DNA of 64,000 nt from Bacillota bacterium (GTDB lineage: Bacteria > Bacillota > UBA4882 > UBA8346), in assembly GCA_023410535.1 (NCBI GenBank), contig JAEYPR010000001.1, forward strand, positions 62,001-126,000, in the 5' to 3' direction. Below, one piece after another: positions 7,798 through 17,074 of this stretch (position 1 is its first letter; each line of letters opens with the position of its first letter). The notes beneath the pieces were generated by a model. The model did not search any database. It saw only the letters and a program-made list of their open reading frames with translations, and was not told the origin of the DNA. The position numbers and the translations under genes are program-made.

Positions 7798-8733
7798 ATG
7801 CTTCACAAGAAAATGGCGCAACCGGGATCGAAGGCAGTGCAGGATTGGGGTTATCTACGTGAGAAAGCCACACCATACCTGTTCTTAGGTCCGGTATTCG
7901 TACTTATCATCGGATTTTTGTTATACCCGTTCTGTAGTGTCTTTTATTTTAGTTTTCAAAACTTCAACCCTACCATGCCATATCTGAACGGATTTGTCGG
8001 TTTTGACAACTATATCAAGATTTTCACTAAAGATCCGCTCTTTTACCGTTCGTTAACGGTCTCCGGAGTTTGGGTGTTCGGCCAGGTCGTTTTGCAACTG
8101 ATCTTCGGACTGGTGACGGCCTTGGTGTTAAATCACCAATTCCGTGGCAGAAGTCTAATTAGAGGATTGATGTTCACCCCGTGGGCGATCTCCGGGGTCA
8201 TCGTGGCCATCATGTGGTCGATGATTTTCAATGAACATTTCGGTTTGCTCAACGATTTACTGCTCAAAACGGGCTTGATCTCTCATAAACTCGCCTGGGT
8301 CTCCAACAAAAACACCGCCTTGTTTTCGGTAATGATCTCCGAATTGTGGCGGGGGATTCCCTTCTTCGCCATTTCATTACTTTCAGCGTTGCAACTGATC
8401 CCGGGCGAGTTGTATGAGTCCTGCGCCATGGACGGCGGCGGGCGTATTGTTTCGTTTGTCCATATCACGCTGGCGTATTTGAAGGAAACCATCATCGTTA
8501 CCACGCTGTTGCGTGCGGTATGGGAGTTCAAGTCGGTCGATATTATCTACAACCTAACCGCGGGCGGTCCGGTGAATTCCACGACCACCTTGAGCATGTA
8601 CATGGCGGAGCAGGCGATTAACCTAAATAATTTTGGCTATGGCTCCGCGCTTTCGGTGATCGCCTTCGGGATCCTAACCGTTTTTGCCATCAGCTACCTT
8701 AAATTGGGCGGCCTCGGAGGTGATTCGAAATGA
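7798..8733 (+). CDS. Sugar ABC transporter permease, MalF/UgpA type
   Basis: A 311-residue inner-membrane permease of a CUT1-type carbohydrate importer, with six predicted membrane helices. The first is LFLGPVFVLIIGFLLYP. The cytoplasmic EAA loop that contacts the ATPase is visible as ELYESCAMDGGG. ATG 7798 follows AGGAGGG at ideal spacing; the frame is open upstream to a TTG at 7750 without a ribosome binding site. It overlaps the next permease by four bases (ATGA). No ATPase gene is nearby, so a shared MsmX-like ATPase probably energises it. The uronide substrate is inferred from the neighbouring PL22 lyase. Confidence 0.92.
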   Translation: MLHKKMAQPGSKAVQDWGYLREKATPYLFLGPVFVLIIGFLLYPFCSVFYFSFQNFNPTMPYLNGFVGFDNYIKIFTKDPLFYRSLTVSGVWVFGQVVLQLIFGLVTALVLNHQFRGRSLIRGLMFTPWAISGVIVAIMWSMIFNEHFGLLNDLLLKTGLISHKLAWVSNKNTALFSVMISELWRGIPFFAISLLSALQLIPGELYESCAMDGGGRIVSFVHITLAYLKETIIVTTLLRAVWEFKSVDIIYNLTAGGPVNSTTTLSMYMAEQAINLNNFGYGSALSVIAFGILTVFAISYLKLGGLGGDSK

Positions 8734-9575
8734 GAAAAACGGATTTCAAAACGAAAATGATCAACCTGTTCGGTATCTATCTGCCGTTGGCGGTGTTGCT
8801 CATCTTTACGCTAACGCCGTTTTATTGGGTGCTGAATACCTCATTGAAACAGGAAGGCAATATTGTCAAATTGCCGGTTCAGTATTGGCCCAGTCCGATC
8901 ACATTTGATAATTTCGTCAATATGTGGCAGAACATGAATTTCTCCCGATATTTCTTTAACAGTTTATTGGTCAGCACCTCGGTGATGATCATCGTCGTTG
9001 TCTTTACGTTGTTATCGGGTTATGCGTTGAGCCGGTTCAATTTTAAAGGGAAGAAAATCGCCATTTTGGTGTTATTGTCAACCCAGTTTTTCGGGGGCCA
9101 AATGTTATTGATTCCGTTGTTTATGATATATAAACAACTGCATTTGTTGAATAGCCCCTTATGCCTGATCATCAATGATTCGACGTTTGAGGTGTCATTT
9201 AACTCGATCTTGATGATGGGTTTCTTCTCCAACGTATCGCCACAGTTGGAAGAGGCGGCGATGATTGACGGTTGCAGCCGGATGAAAGCGATCTTTCACA
9301 TTCTTTTCCCGATTTTACTGCCGGGAATTGTCGCCGCCGGCTTTTTCGCGTTTGTCTCCTCCTGGAAGGAGTTCTTATTTGCGATTATGCTGATCAACGA
9401 CCCCGAACGTTTCACGATCCCGGTGGGATTGAGCTACATGTTGGGCGAGTTTAACATCAACTACGGAACTTTGGCAGCGGGGGGCATCATCGCCATCATT
9501 CCGTCATTTATCCTCTTTAGTTATGTTCAAAAATATCTGGTCCAAAACTTGTCGGCTGGAGCGGTCAAAGGATGA
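8730..9575 (+). CDS. Sugar ABC transporter permease, MalG type
   Basis: A 281-residue partner permease with an N-terminal helix (LPLAVLLIFTLTPFYW) and the EAA loop QLEEAAMIDGCSR near residue 171, matching the MalG/LacG side of CUT1 importers. Its start overlaps the stop of the previous permease, indicating translational coupling and equal amounts of the two subunits. The solute-binding protein gene follows after a hairpin. Permease genes preceding the binding-protein gene is less common than the reverse order. Confidence 0.92.
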   Translation: MRKTDFKTKMINLFGIYLPLAVLLIFTLTPFYWVLNTSLKQEGNIVKLPVQYWPSPITFDNFVNMWQNMNFSRYFFNSLLVSTSVMIIVVVFTLLSGYALSRFNFKGKKIAILVLLSTQFFGGQMLLIPLFMIYKQLHLLNSPLCLIINDSTFEVSFNSILMMGFFSNVSPQLEEAAMIDGCSRMKAIFHILFPILLPGIVAAGFFAFVSSWKEFLFAIMLINDPERFTIPVGLSYMLGEFNINYGTLAAGGIIAIIPSFILFSYVQKYLVQNLSAGAVKG

Positions 9576-9583
9576 CTTGGTAC

Positions 9584-9619
9584 TTTATACCGTACCGGAG
9601 TGATTCGGGACGGTATAAA
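9584..9619 (+). promoter_or_regulatory. Intercistronic hairpin between permease and binding-protein genes
   Basis: Perfect 10-bp inverted repeat TTTATACCGT / ACGGTATAAA with a 16-base loop, followed by A residues rather than T. It is unlikely to terminate on the plus strand. It may protect the downstream binding-protein message, which is usually needed in excess over the permeases. Confidence 0.55.
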
Positions 9620-9641
9620 AATAAAAAAGGGAGGATTGAAA

Positions 9642-10940
9642 ATGGTTAAGCGAGTATGTTTAGCAATCATGATTTTGAGTTTAGTGGTAGTGATGACGGT
9701 TTCAATGGTGGGAGCAGCCGAAAAAAAAGTAGAACTCACCTATTGGGATCAAAACCCCGGTCCGGATCGTACGCCTTATCTACAGGAATTGTTGAAAAAA
9801 TTTGAGAGCCAAAACCCCAATATCACGGTGAAGTACGTCGGAATCCCTTCCGGTTCCGCGGCGCAGAAATATAATTTAGCCGTCGCCGCCGATGCGACTC
9901 CGGATGTGGCGATCGTACCCGGAAGCTGGATCTCGGTTTTGGTAGCGCAAAAGGCCTTGTTGCCCTTGGATTCGTATTTCAACAAGTGGAATGAAAAAAA
10001 TAAGATCGGTGAGGCGTATATCGGACAGATCCGTCATGGCGCTCCCGACAATAAACTCTATGTCATTCCCAACACGGCGAACGCTTATTGTTTATGGTAC
10101 CGGACCGACCGGTTTAAAGCGGCCGGGCTGAGCGTTCCGAAAACCTGGGACGAGTTTTTTGACGCAGTCAAAAAAACGACCGACAAAAAGAACAATCAGT
10201 ATGGTTTCAGTATCCGGGGCGGCGCCGGTTCGGATACGGTTGTGCTGGCGGGAATCGTCGCCTATTCCGGAATGACCTCATTTTTTGATAAAAAAGGCAA
10301 ATCGCTGATCAACAACCCCGCGGCGGTAAGCTTTGTCGAAAAATTCACTGGAATGTATGATAAATACACACCGCAAAGCGATATCACCAACGGTTACAAA
10401 GAGATGGTCGCCGCGTTTGACAGCGGTGTCGCCAATATGATCTTACATAATCTTGGTTCATACGGCGAACATAACCGGTCATTTAAAGATGGACAATACG
10501 CGGCGGCGCCCTTGCCCCTGCCTGCCGGCGGCAAACGAACCTTTTTGGCTGACGCGCCCAACGGCAATGCTATTTTTAAGAACACCAAACATCCGAAAGA
10601 AGCCTGGTTATTGGTCAGTTATTTAAGCGGGAAGGATCCGCAACGTCTCTGGAATCAAAAAATCGGACAAATCCCAACCTATGTCGATTTATTAACCGAA
10701 GACTGGGCCGAACAAGCCCAGCACATCAGCACCTTGGGAAAAGCCTTCGCTGTCAAAGGAACGATCGCTGTCAGCCAACCTGAATATCTGCCGGATTATA
10801 AGAACATCCGCCTCCAGGTATTTGAGCCCGGTTTTCAAGCAGTAATGGCCGGCAATAAAACCGCCAAGCAATTCCTGGATGAGCTCGCCACCGCTTTGGA
10901 AAAGTCGGAAAAAAGTTATCGGGCCAATCAGAAGAAATAA
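9642..10940 (+). CDS. Extracellular sugar-binding protein of the ABC importer
   Basis: A 432-residue family 1 solute-binding protein. The N-terminus is a signal peptide (basic MVKR, hydrophobic core LAIMILSLVVVMTVS, then VGAAEK). There is no clear lipobox cysteine, which would be unusual for a monoderm and could suit a periplasm. The mature part starts VELTYWDQNPGPD and contains motifs such as IPNTANAYCLWYRTD and SYLSGKDPQRLW typical of CUT1 binding proteins. The start ATG follows GGGAGGA. It is the third gene of the importer operon and is followed by a perfect palindrome and the lyase gene. Confidence 0.92.
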   Translation: MVKRVCLAIMILSLVVVMTVSMVGAAEKKVELTYWDQNPGPDRTPYLQELLKKFESQNPNITVKYVGIPSGSAAQKYNLAVAADATPDVAIVPGSWISVLVAQKALLPLDSYFNKWNEKNKIGEAYIGQIRHGAPDNKLYVIPNTANAYCLWYRTDRFKAAGLSVPKTWDEFFDAVKKTTDKKNNQYGFSIRGGAGSDTVVLAGIVAYSGMTSFFDKKGKSLINNPAAVSFVEKFTGMYDKYTPQSDITNGYKEMVAAFDSGVANMILHNLGSYGEHNRSFKDGQYAAAPLPLPAGGKRTFLADAPNGNAIFKNTKHPKEAWLLVSYLSGKDPQRLWNQKIGQIPTYVDLLTEDWAEQAQHISTLGKAFAVKGTIAVSQPEYLPDYKNIRLQVFEPGFQAVMAGNKTAKQFLDELATALEKSEKSYRANQKK

Positions 10941-10952
10941 TCAGTCCCACGA

Positions 10953-10988
10953 AGTGAGATTGGGCATCCGCGGATGCCCAATCTCACT
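10953..10988 (+). promoter_or_regulatory. Perfect 36-base palindrome between binding-protein and lyase genes
   Basis: An 18-base arm starting AGTGAGATTGGG is followed directly by its exact reverse complement, with no central spacer. No T run follows, so it is not a classical terminator. It could be an mRNA stabiliser or attenuator. Confidence 0.6.
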
Positions 10989-11009
10989 AAAGATCAGGAG
11001 GTTTCAGCG

Positions 11010-12158
11010 ATGATTGGGCAAGAATTCGCTTCGGAAAAACATTATTATCGGGATGAAAAGACCGGTCAGGAAGTCTGTCAACTGACCACCACGGCGAACA
11101 ATTATCATTTTTACTTTACTGATAATTCCTTTTCCCTGAATGACAAGGAGATTTATTTCTTGTCGGATCGGGCCGCGCCGCAAGCGGGAATATTCAATGT
11201 GTTCAAAATGGATTTGGAGACGGGCCGGATGGTTCAAATCACCGCTGAGGAAGGCGGAGTCAACCATCGGGCGACCAAAACACCTGACAGCGAGCTAATT
11301 GTTTATACAGCTGGGAAACAGATCAAGAAGGTCAATACCCGCACCGGGGCAACGGAAGTCCTCTATGAGGAAAAGTCCAATTTTAATATGAGAGCCCCTT
11401 TTATCAGCCCTGACAAAAAGTATTTTGGGGTCGTCCGCAACGAAATGCGGCCCGATTTTGAGCGGGGTCCGAACTATAAGGGATTTAAGTCAACAATGTT
11501 TTCGGTGAAAAAAGCCTACATCACCCTGGTTTATCTTGACGGCTCCAAAGCGATCGACCTGTATGAGGACACTCACTACTTGGGACACTTTCAGTTTGCG
11601 CCGGATGACAGCACATTGGCGATGTTCTGTCATGAAGGACCGTGGAATTTGGTGCAACAGCGAATTTGGCTGTTCGATCTGGTGGCGCGGAGCGCCGAAC
11701 CGTGTTTTCGCCAAGCAGCGGATGACTGCGTCGGACATGAATTTTGGACGCGGGACGGCTTGATCTTCTTTGATAACCGGGGCGCGGGACACGACGGGAC
11801 GATCACTTCCAGCAAAACCCAAGCAACGGTTGAAACGGCCGATAGCGATGTCAGGGCATACATTGGATTGGCGGATAAAAACGGCGCATTGATCCGTAAA
11901 ATCGACATGCCGTATTACTGCAATCATTATCACGCCAATAACGACAATACGCTTTTGGTCGGCGATACCGCCGATGATGTGGCGCTGATCGACATCAGCA
12001 CCGATCAGCCGACGCTCAAGATCCTTTGCTCGCATCAAACTTCCTGGTACACTTCGACGCGGCATTGCCATCCCACGTTTGGCTGGAATGGGCGCCGAAT
12101 TCTCTTTGAGTCCGACCGCAGCGGCAATCAACATATTTATCTGGTGGATTTGAAATGA
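11010..12158 (+). CDS. Oligogalacturonate lyase family protein (PL22, beta-propeller)
   Basis: A 382-residue seven-bladed beta-propeller resembling polysaccharide lyase family 22, which splits unsaturated digalacturonate in the cytoplasm. Repeated blades show YFLSDR, FISPDKKYFGV and ILFESDRSG. Likely manganese ligands are in HYHANNDNTLLVGD and the pair HQTSW / RHCHPTF, matching the Gln and His-x-His-Pro ligands of characterised members. ATG 11010 is preferred because AGGAGG lies 8 bases upstream; an earlier in-frame ATG (10974) falls inside the palindrome. It follows the ABC importer and precedes an IclR regulator, a classic pectin-use arrangement. Confidence 0.78.
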   Translation: MIGQEFASEKHYYRDEKTGQEVCQLTTTANNYHFYFTDNSFSLNDKEIYFLSDRAAPQAGIFNVFKMDLETGRMVQITAEEGGVNHRATKTPDSELIVYTAGKQIKKVNTRTGATEVLYEEKSNFNMRAPFISPDKKYFGVVRNEMRPDFERGPNYKGFKSTMFSVKKAYITLVYLDGSKAIDLYEDTHYLGHFQFAPDDSTLAMFCHEGPWNLVQQRIWLFDLVARSAEPCFRQAADDCVGHEFWTRDGLIFFDNRGAGHDGTITSSKTQATVETADSDVRAYIGLADKNGALIRKIDMPYYCNHYHANNDNTLLVGDTADDVALIDISTDQPTLKILCSHQTSWYTSTRHCHPTFGWNGRRILFESDRSGNQHIYLVDLK

Positions 12159-12188
12159 GCGAACAGCAACTTAGGAGAATTATGAATC

Positions 12189-12995
12189 GTGAAAAATATG
12201 CAGAACGATAAAGAACAAAACCGGAATCATTCAGTCCAAGTCCTCAATCGTTGTTTTGCAATTTGGGAGGCGATCGCCAATAATCAGGGCGAAGCTTCAT
12301 TGGCCACATTGAGCAAGGTTTTGGCGATTCCGCATAGTACAATTCATCGGATTCTTGCTAGTTTGATTCAATTGGGATACGTGGAGCAAAACCCGCAAAA
12401 CGGTTATTATCGCTTGGGATTGAAAATTCTACGGTTTTCCAACATAATCCTGGAAAAGCTGGATTTACGAAAAATAGGCCAGATGTATTTACATGAATTA
12501 ATGCAGACCACCGGCGAAACTGCCAATCTGGTTGTGCTCGACGGTGATGAAGTCGTCTATGTCGAAAAGGCGGAAAGTCAAGCATCGGTCAGGGTGTTCT
12601 CACTGATCGGCAAGCGGGCTCCCGTCCATACCACCGGCGCCGGAAAAATTTTATTGTCCGAGATGGCGCAGCCGGATATTATCGGTATTTTGAAACGGAA
12701 AGGGATGTCGAAGTTGACTTCGTATTCGATCGATACGATTCAGACATTCCTGGATGAGCTTGAATTGGTCAGGAAACAGGGTTATGCGTTTGATAATGAG
12801 GAATGCGAGTTGGGAGCCAGGTGTATCGCGGCGCCGGTTCGCAACCACTTGGGTCGGATCATCGCCTCGATGAGTATTTCCGGTCCGGTCAACCGGATGA
12901 GTCCGGCCCGGATCGACGAGTTGATTCCGATTGTTACCAAAAACGCTTTGAGTCTCTCGTTAACATTGGGATTTTCCGAAGAGCTGCTGTTTTAA
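12189..12995 (+). CDS. IclR family transcriptional regulator (KdgR-like by context)
   Basis: A 268-residue regulator with an N-terminal winged helix-turn-helix (ASLATLSKVLAIPHSTIHRI, about residues 36-55) and a C-terminal IclR effector domain (GKRAPVHTTGAGKILLSEM, then EECELGARCIAAPV). IclR proteins such as KdgR control pectin and uronate catabolism, and its place directly after the PL22 lyase suggests that role; the ligand is not shown. The start is a GTG, 12 bases after AGGAG. An ATG at 12182 opens only a nine-codon overlapping frame. Malic enzyme follows 23 bases later. Confidence 0.9.
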   Translation: MKNMQNDKEQNRNHSVQVLNRCFAIWEAIANNQGEASLATLSKVLAIPHSTIHRILASLIQLGYVEQNPQNGYYRLGLKILRFSNIILEKLDLRKIGQMYLHELMQTTGETANLVVLDGDEVVYVEKAESQASVRVFSLIGKRAPVHTTGAGKILLSEMAQPDIIGILKRKGMSKLTSYSIDTIQTFLDELELVRKQGYAFDNEECELGARCIAAPVRNHLGRIIASMSISGPVNRMSPARIDELIPIVTKNALSLSLTLGFSEELLF

Positions 12996-13018
12996 ATTTC
13001 GCGATCAGGGAGGAAAAG

Positions 13019-14248
13019 ATGGGATTACGCGAAGATGCTTTGAATTTACATCAGGAAAACCGGGGTAAGCTTGCCGTGGTAAGCAAGGTCAAGCTGGAGA
13101 ACGCCCAGGATTTGAGTTTGGCGTATTCGCCCGGAGTTGCGGAACCATGTAAGGAAATCGCTCAGAATTCCGAGTTAAGTTTTGAATACACCAATCGCGG
13201 CAATTTGGTCGCGTTATTGTCCGATGGAACCGCTGTCTTAGGATTGGGCGATATTGGACCGACCGCGGCCATGCCGGTAATGGAAGGAAAAGCGATTTTA
13301 TATAAACATTTTGCCGATGTCGATGCTTTCCCGCTTTGCATCGCCACCCAAGCGGTCGAGGAGATCATTCAAGCCGTGCGGTGGTTGGAACCGACGTTTG
13401 GCGGCATTCATTTGGAAGACATCTCCGGGCCGCGTTGCTTTATGATCGAGGAGAAACTGAACGAGCTTTTGGATATCCCGGTCTTTCACGATGATCAGCA
13501 TGGCACGGCCGTGGTTTGTCTGGCGGGAATCCTCAATGCGTTAAAAGTGGTCGATAAGCGGCTGGATCAGATAAAAGTGGTCATTAACGGCGCGGGCGCG
13601 GCCGGCATTTCCGTAGCCAAATTGTTGATTGCGGCCGGAATCGGCGCCGAGCGAATTAAGCTCTGCGATATTGAGGGTGTGCTCTATCCGGGTAGAAAGT
13701 CCAACAATGATTATCATGAAGCGATCGCTCGGATGACCAATCCGGCGGGAGTTCAAGGAACTTTGGCCCAGATTTTACCCGGCGCCGATGTTTTTATCGG
13801 TGTCTCGGCGCCCCGGGTGGTGACAGAAGAGATGGTCCGCAGTATGGCGCCCCGGGCGATCGTTTTCGCGTTGGCCAATCCGACTCCGGAAATCATGCCG
13901 GAAGAGGCGTTGGCGGGCGGCGCGGCGATCGTCGGTACCGGACGTTCCGATTATCCCAATCAAGTCAATAATCTACTGGGTTTCCCCGGGATTTTCCGCG
14001 GCGCTTTGGATGTCCGGGCGAGTGCAGTCAATGAAACGATGAAAATAGCGGCTGCCGAAGCGATTGCCGCGTTAATCCCGGCGGCGGAGTTGACGCCGGA
14101 CTATGTCATCCCCGGGCCGTTTGACCGGCGGGTGGTGCCGGCGGTGGCGTTGGCCGTGGCGCAAGCGGCGATTGACAGCGGCGTGGCGCGTCAACCGCGG
14201 ACAAAATCTGAACTATGGGACGGACTCGCCAAGCGCGGCTTGGTCTGA
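13019..14248 (+). CDS. NAD(P)-dependent malic enzyme
   Basis: A 409-residue short-type bacterial malic enzyme converting malate to pyruvate and CO2 with reduction of NAD(P). Diagnostic segments are AYSPGVAEPCK, GTAVLGLGDIGP, HLEDI with the metal-binding acidic residues, VFHDDQHGTAVV, and the nucleotide-binding INGAGAAGISVAKLL. ATG 13019 follows GGGAGGAAAAG; the frame is open upstream but only inside the regulator gene. Its place between an IclR regulator and a cupin suggests pyruvate supply linked to uronate use, which is an inference. Confidence 0.93.
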   Translation: MGLREDALNLHQENRGKLAVVSKVKLENAQDLSLAYSPGVAEPCKEIAQNSELSFEYTNRGNLVALLSDGTAVLGLGDIGPTAAMPVMEGKAILYKHFADVDAFPLCIATQAVEEIIQAVRWLEPTFGGIHLEDISGPRCFMIEEKLNELLDIPVFHDDQHGTAVVCLAGILNALKVVDKRLDQIKVVINGAGAAGISVAKLLIAAGIGAERIKLCDIEGVLYPGRKSNNDYHEAIARMTNPAGVQGTLAQILPGADVFIGVSAPRVVTEEMVRSMAPRAIVFALANPTPEIMPEEALAGGAAIVGTGRSDYPNQVNNLLGFPGIFRGALDVRASAVNETMKIAAAEAIAALIPAAELTPDYVIPGPFDRRVVPAVALAVAQAAIDSGVARQPRTKSELWDGLAKRGLV

Positions 14249-14295
14249 TACGGGGACGGCCCGGGACAAATGCTAATTTGCGGAGGAATATTACG

Positions 14296-14742
14296 ATGAC
14301 GAATCCAGCGGCGTCTGGCACAATTACCATTGCCGAATACAATGATCCCGGTTTTAAACATGTATTCGAAAGTAAGGAATGGGCGGTTGCGATCAAAAAT
14401 TACCAACCGTTAAACGATCTTCAGAACCTGGGTCCATTCAAACGCCATTTGTTAAGCGACGAGGTTTTTATCTTGCTTGAAGGGAAATGCGTGCTGCTGT
14501 ACGATGATTCGGCGAACCAAGCGGGAACCGCAATGGTCTGCGAACCGTTGGCCAAGGGGAAGGTTTATTGTATTGGCAAGGGCGTTTGGCATGCGACGGC
14601 CGTTTCCCGGGATGTGAAGCTGATTATTGTGGAAGACCGGAATACTTCCAAGGAGAATACGGAAGCGCTCCAGATCAGTCAGCAACAGATTGGAGACCTC
14701 ACGCAGCGGATTCAGCCGATGCTTGAGAGCGCGGAATCATGA
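14296..14742 (+). CDS. Cupin-fold protein of unknown function
   Basis: A 148-residue small protein with a single cupin-like barrel: DEVFILLEGKCVLLYDD (first motif region) and KGKVYCIGKGVWHATAVSRD (second). The metal-ligand pattern is weak, with one clear histidine in VWHA. It resembles uncharacterised cupins of sugar loci. A KdgF-like role, helping unsaturated uronates to linearise, is possible from context but not shown. The start ATG follows GGAGGAATA. It is the last gene before a terminator. Confidence 0.6.
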   Translation: MTNPAASGTITIAEYNDPGFKHVFESKEWAVAIKNYQPLNDLQNLGPFKRHLLSDEVFILLEGKCVLLYDDSANQAGTAMVCEPLAKGKVYCIGKGVWHATAVSRDVKLIIVEDRNTSKENTEALQISQQQIGDLTQRIQPMLESAES

Positions 14743-14779
14743 AGATTGAACGGCAATGAAGATTCTGATTATAAAATCG

Positions 14780-14810
14780 AAGAACCTGTGATACGGGTTC
14801 TTTTTATTTT
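14780..14810 (+). terminator. Rho-independent terminator after the cupin gene
   Basis: Stem AGAACC / GGTTCT around a TGTGATACG-type loop, followed by a T-rich tract. It ends the importer-lyase-regulator run. Confidence 0.75.
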
Positions 14811-14990
14811 GAGGCGATTTGGAAGGGATTGGTTTGGAACCGGATGTTGCTTTTTATCCCACTGGATGGCAATTTTGTTCTACAGGATGGGATAATCTTC
14901 ATTTTCAAAAGGGTCGCGCAAAAATTGTCAGAAGTCTAAAATGGAAATATCCAGGCAATCCATAAGAATAACGTCAAGGAGGAACAATCG

Positions 14991-16058
14991 ATGAAACCGG
15001 TCTCCCAAATCAAGCTCGGCATTATCGGAAGCGGTCAAGTTACAATTCAGCGCCATATCCCGTCAGTCCACTCTCTAGCCGATCCGGAAGTGGCAATTGT
15101 GGCAGTGGCCGACTCGAAACCGGGTGTGGCAGAGGCGGTAGCCCGGAACTATGAGATTCCGTCGTATTTCACAGATTACCGTGATCTGCTGGCTTCCGAT
15201 ACGATCAATACCGTTGCGATCTGCACCCCGACGTTTACCCATGCCGAAATCGCGATTGCGGCATTGCAAGCGGGGAAACATGTTTATTTGGAAAAACCGG
15301 TAACTCAAAATGAGGCGGAAATGAAGGCGATTATGCAGGTCGCGGCCGAGTCTGAGCTAGTCCTTGTTGCCGGCTCCAACGGCTTACTCCAAGGCCAAAT
15401 GCAGGTGATGAAGCAACTAATCGCCAGCAAAGCGCTGGGTGAAGTCTATTCGATAAGTATTGAACGGGTCGCCACCCGGGCAACGGGAGATCGCCAACGG
15501 CAAACCATGGGCGAAGACGGCGTTATCTTGGAAAATGCCTCCCACGGCGTGGAATGGGCGTTATGGTTCTTAGGCGATCCCAAACCGGTAACGGTTACCG
15601 CGATCGGATATTACAAATACGAAAATCTCAGCCGGCAACAGCGCGACCCCCGGGAAGTGGAGGATTCTTTGCTGGCCTTAATCCAATTCGACAACGGCAG
15701 CAGTTTTATGTATAAGGTGCTGCGCTCCGCAGTCACCCCGATGGTTTATCAAATGAATATTTACGGCGATCAGGGCTCGATCAAATACGACGTTCACAAA
15801 TGTTATAAGGAAAAATCCGACGAATGCCTTCGGTTTTATCAGCAAAACAGCGACGGGGTCGTGGTCGAGTCGAAACCGTTAATTCCATACGGCCGGAATC
15901 ACGCCGCCATGTACCGGCATTTCTTCGAGTGTATCCGTGCCGGGAAACCTTCGCCGATCAGCGATGGCCGCCGCGCCTTGACGGTGATGAAAATTTTGGA
16001 TGCGCTTCACTGTTCTGTTCAGCAAAACGGAAGCCAGATCAAACTGGATAAACTGTAA
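14991..16058 (+). CDS. Gfo/Idh/MocA family sugar oxidoreductase
   Basis: A 355-residue NAD(P)-dependent dehydrogenase. It has an N-terminal Rossmann motif (GIIGSGQV, about residue 10) and the family EKP motif in YLEKPVTQN (about residue 101), where the lysine is catalytic. The C-terminal half is the usual alpha/beta substrate domain. Members oxidise or epimerise sugars, inositols or uronates; the substrate is unknown. It starts a separate two-gene unit with a TIM-barrel isomerase. The start ATG follows AAGGAGG. Confidence 0.9.
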   Translation: MKPVSQIKLGIIGSGQVTIQRHIPSVHSLADPEVAIVAVADSKPGVAEAVARNYEIPSYFTDYRDLLASDTINTVAICTPTFTHAEIAIAALQAGKHVYLEKPVTQNEAEMKAIMQVAAESELVLVAGSNGLLQGQMQVMKQLIASKALGEVYSISIERVATRATGDRQRQTMGEDGVILENASHGVEWALWFLGDPKPVTVTAIGYYKYENLSRQQRDPREVEDSLLALIQFDNGSSFMYKVLRSAVTPMVYQMNIYGDQGSIKYDVHKCYKEKSDECLRFYQQNSDGVVVESKPLIPYGRNHAAMYRHFFECIRAGKPSPISDGRRALTVMKILDALHCSVQQNGSQIKLDKL

Positions 16059-16082
16059 TTAATTTGCCAAGAGGTGAAAAAA

Positions 16083-16925
16083 ATGATCGGGCTTGGTTGC
16101 CATTCCCGGAATTACGGTTCCGGAACACCGGAAGCGATTTTCGATTTTATCATGAAATTAGGGTTTGAATACATCGATGTTGATGCGGTTGGCACGATCC
16201 GACAAGCCGACGTGTTGGCGAGTCCGGAAAAGAACGCCGTTTTGACCCGGGAGCTTTCGGAGAAATTTCAACTTAAACTCGCGGAATATTTTATGGGCGA
16301 GGTATTGGTTGAGGGAAAAGGGGTAAATCCCAGCCAACCCGATCTCGGTTTGCGGGAACGAATGGTGAGCAACTTTGCCGTCATCTGCCGTTTTGCCCGG
16401 CAAGCCGGTTTCGCGAGCATTATGGGGGCCGCCGGCTCCTTTCAGCCGGAAATCGGCTATAACCGTTCGTTTGAACATGCGGCAACAACACTGCAAATGA
16501 TGACGACGGTTGCCCGTGATCACGGCGTGGCGTTTCATGTTGAACCCAATCGCCATTCGTTGCTGGATTCCCCGCAACGCGCCTTGGCAATGGTTAAGCG
16601 CGTGCCGGAGTTGCGGTTTACCGTTGATTTTTTACATTATCAGGTGAACGGTTTTTGTCAAAATGAAACTCTCGAACTGTTGGCTTATGCCGGTCACATG
16701 CACGCGCGTCAAGCGGCGATCAATTGGCCCAAGTGCCCCTATGAATACGGGGAAATTGATTACGACGCGATCATCCAACGATTGGCGGAGTTGCGTTGGA
16801 ATGGCGTTATTACGATGGAGTTCTGGAATGGTCCGGCGGAGGATGCGGCAGGAATCAGTCCCGTTGATCAGACTATTTTGATGCGGTACGAATTAAAACG
16901 GTTGCTCCGAAAATATCTAGGTTGA
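16083..16925 (+). CDS. Sugar isomerase/epimerase (xylose isomerase-like TIM barrel)
   Basis: A 280-residue protein of the AP-endonuclease-2/IolE-like superfamily. Metal-binding candidates follow the expected order along the barrel: VEPNRHS, FTVDFLHYQ, HMHARQA and the C-terminal TMEFWNGP. It starts 24 bases after the dehydrogenase gene, and such pairs commonly perform successive oxidation and isomerisation of a sugar or inositol. ATG 16083 fits the GAGG at 16071; a GTG at 16074 overlaps that site. A strong terminator follows. Confidence 0.88.
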   Translation: MIGLGCHSRNYGSGTPEAIFDFIMKLGFEYIDVDAVGTIRQADVLASPEKNAVLTRELSEKFQLKLAEYFMGEVLVEGKGVNPSQPDLGLRERMVSNFAVICRFARQAGFASIMGAAGSFQPEIGYNRSFEHAATTLQMMTTVARDHGVAFHVEPNRHSLLDSPQRALAMVKRVPELRFTVDFLHYQVNGFCQNETLELLAYAGHMHARQAAINWPKCPYEYGEIDYDAIIQRLAELRWNGVITMEFWNGPAEDAAGISPVDQTILMRYELKRLLRKYLG

Positions 16926-16984
16926 GTCGGACTGAAACCGGCGACGGTTCCTCTTTCATAGATTTGGATAGTTCATCGCATAAT

Positions 16985-17007
16985 AACCACGTTAGTGGTT
17001 TTTTTTT
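16985..17007 (+). terminator. Rho-independent terminator before the glutamate mutase cluster
   Basis: AACCAC-GTTA-GTGGTT followed by a run of T. It separates the sugar dehydrogenase/isomerase unit from the next operon and shows that an in-frame upstream extension of the next gene is not translated. Confidence 0.9.
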
Positions 17008-17074
17008 GGCCAATTTTCCCTTTCCTGATCGAAGAAAAAACGCAAATGCGAGTCAACCGACCCTTAATTGCCAT

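Noticed and set aside
7496..7888. Open frames of about 80 codons on both strands before the ABC permease
   Set aside because: No good start signals, no protein-like composition, and overlap with stems and the permease start. Treated as leader.
16922..17074. In-frame N-terminal extension of the regulator-like gene before glmS
   Set aside because: The extension runs through a strong intrinsic terminator (16985-17007), has no ribosome binding site, and its translation shows no family-like sequence.
17008..17074. Cobalamin riboswitch ahead of the B12-dependent mutase genes
   Set aside because: The interval is too short and contains no B12-box-like sequence.
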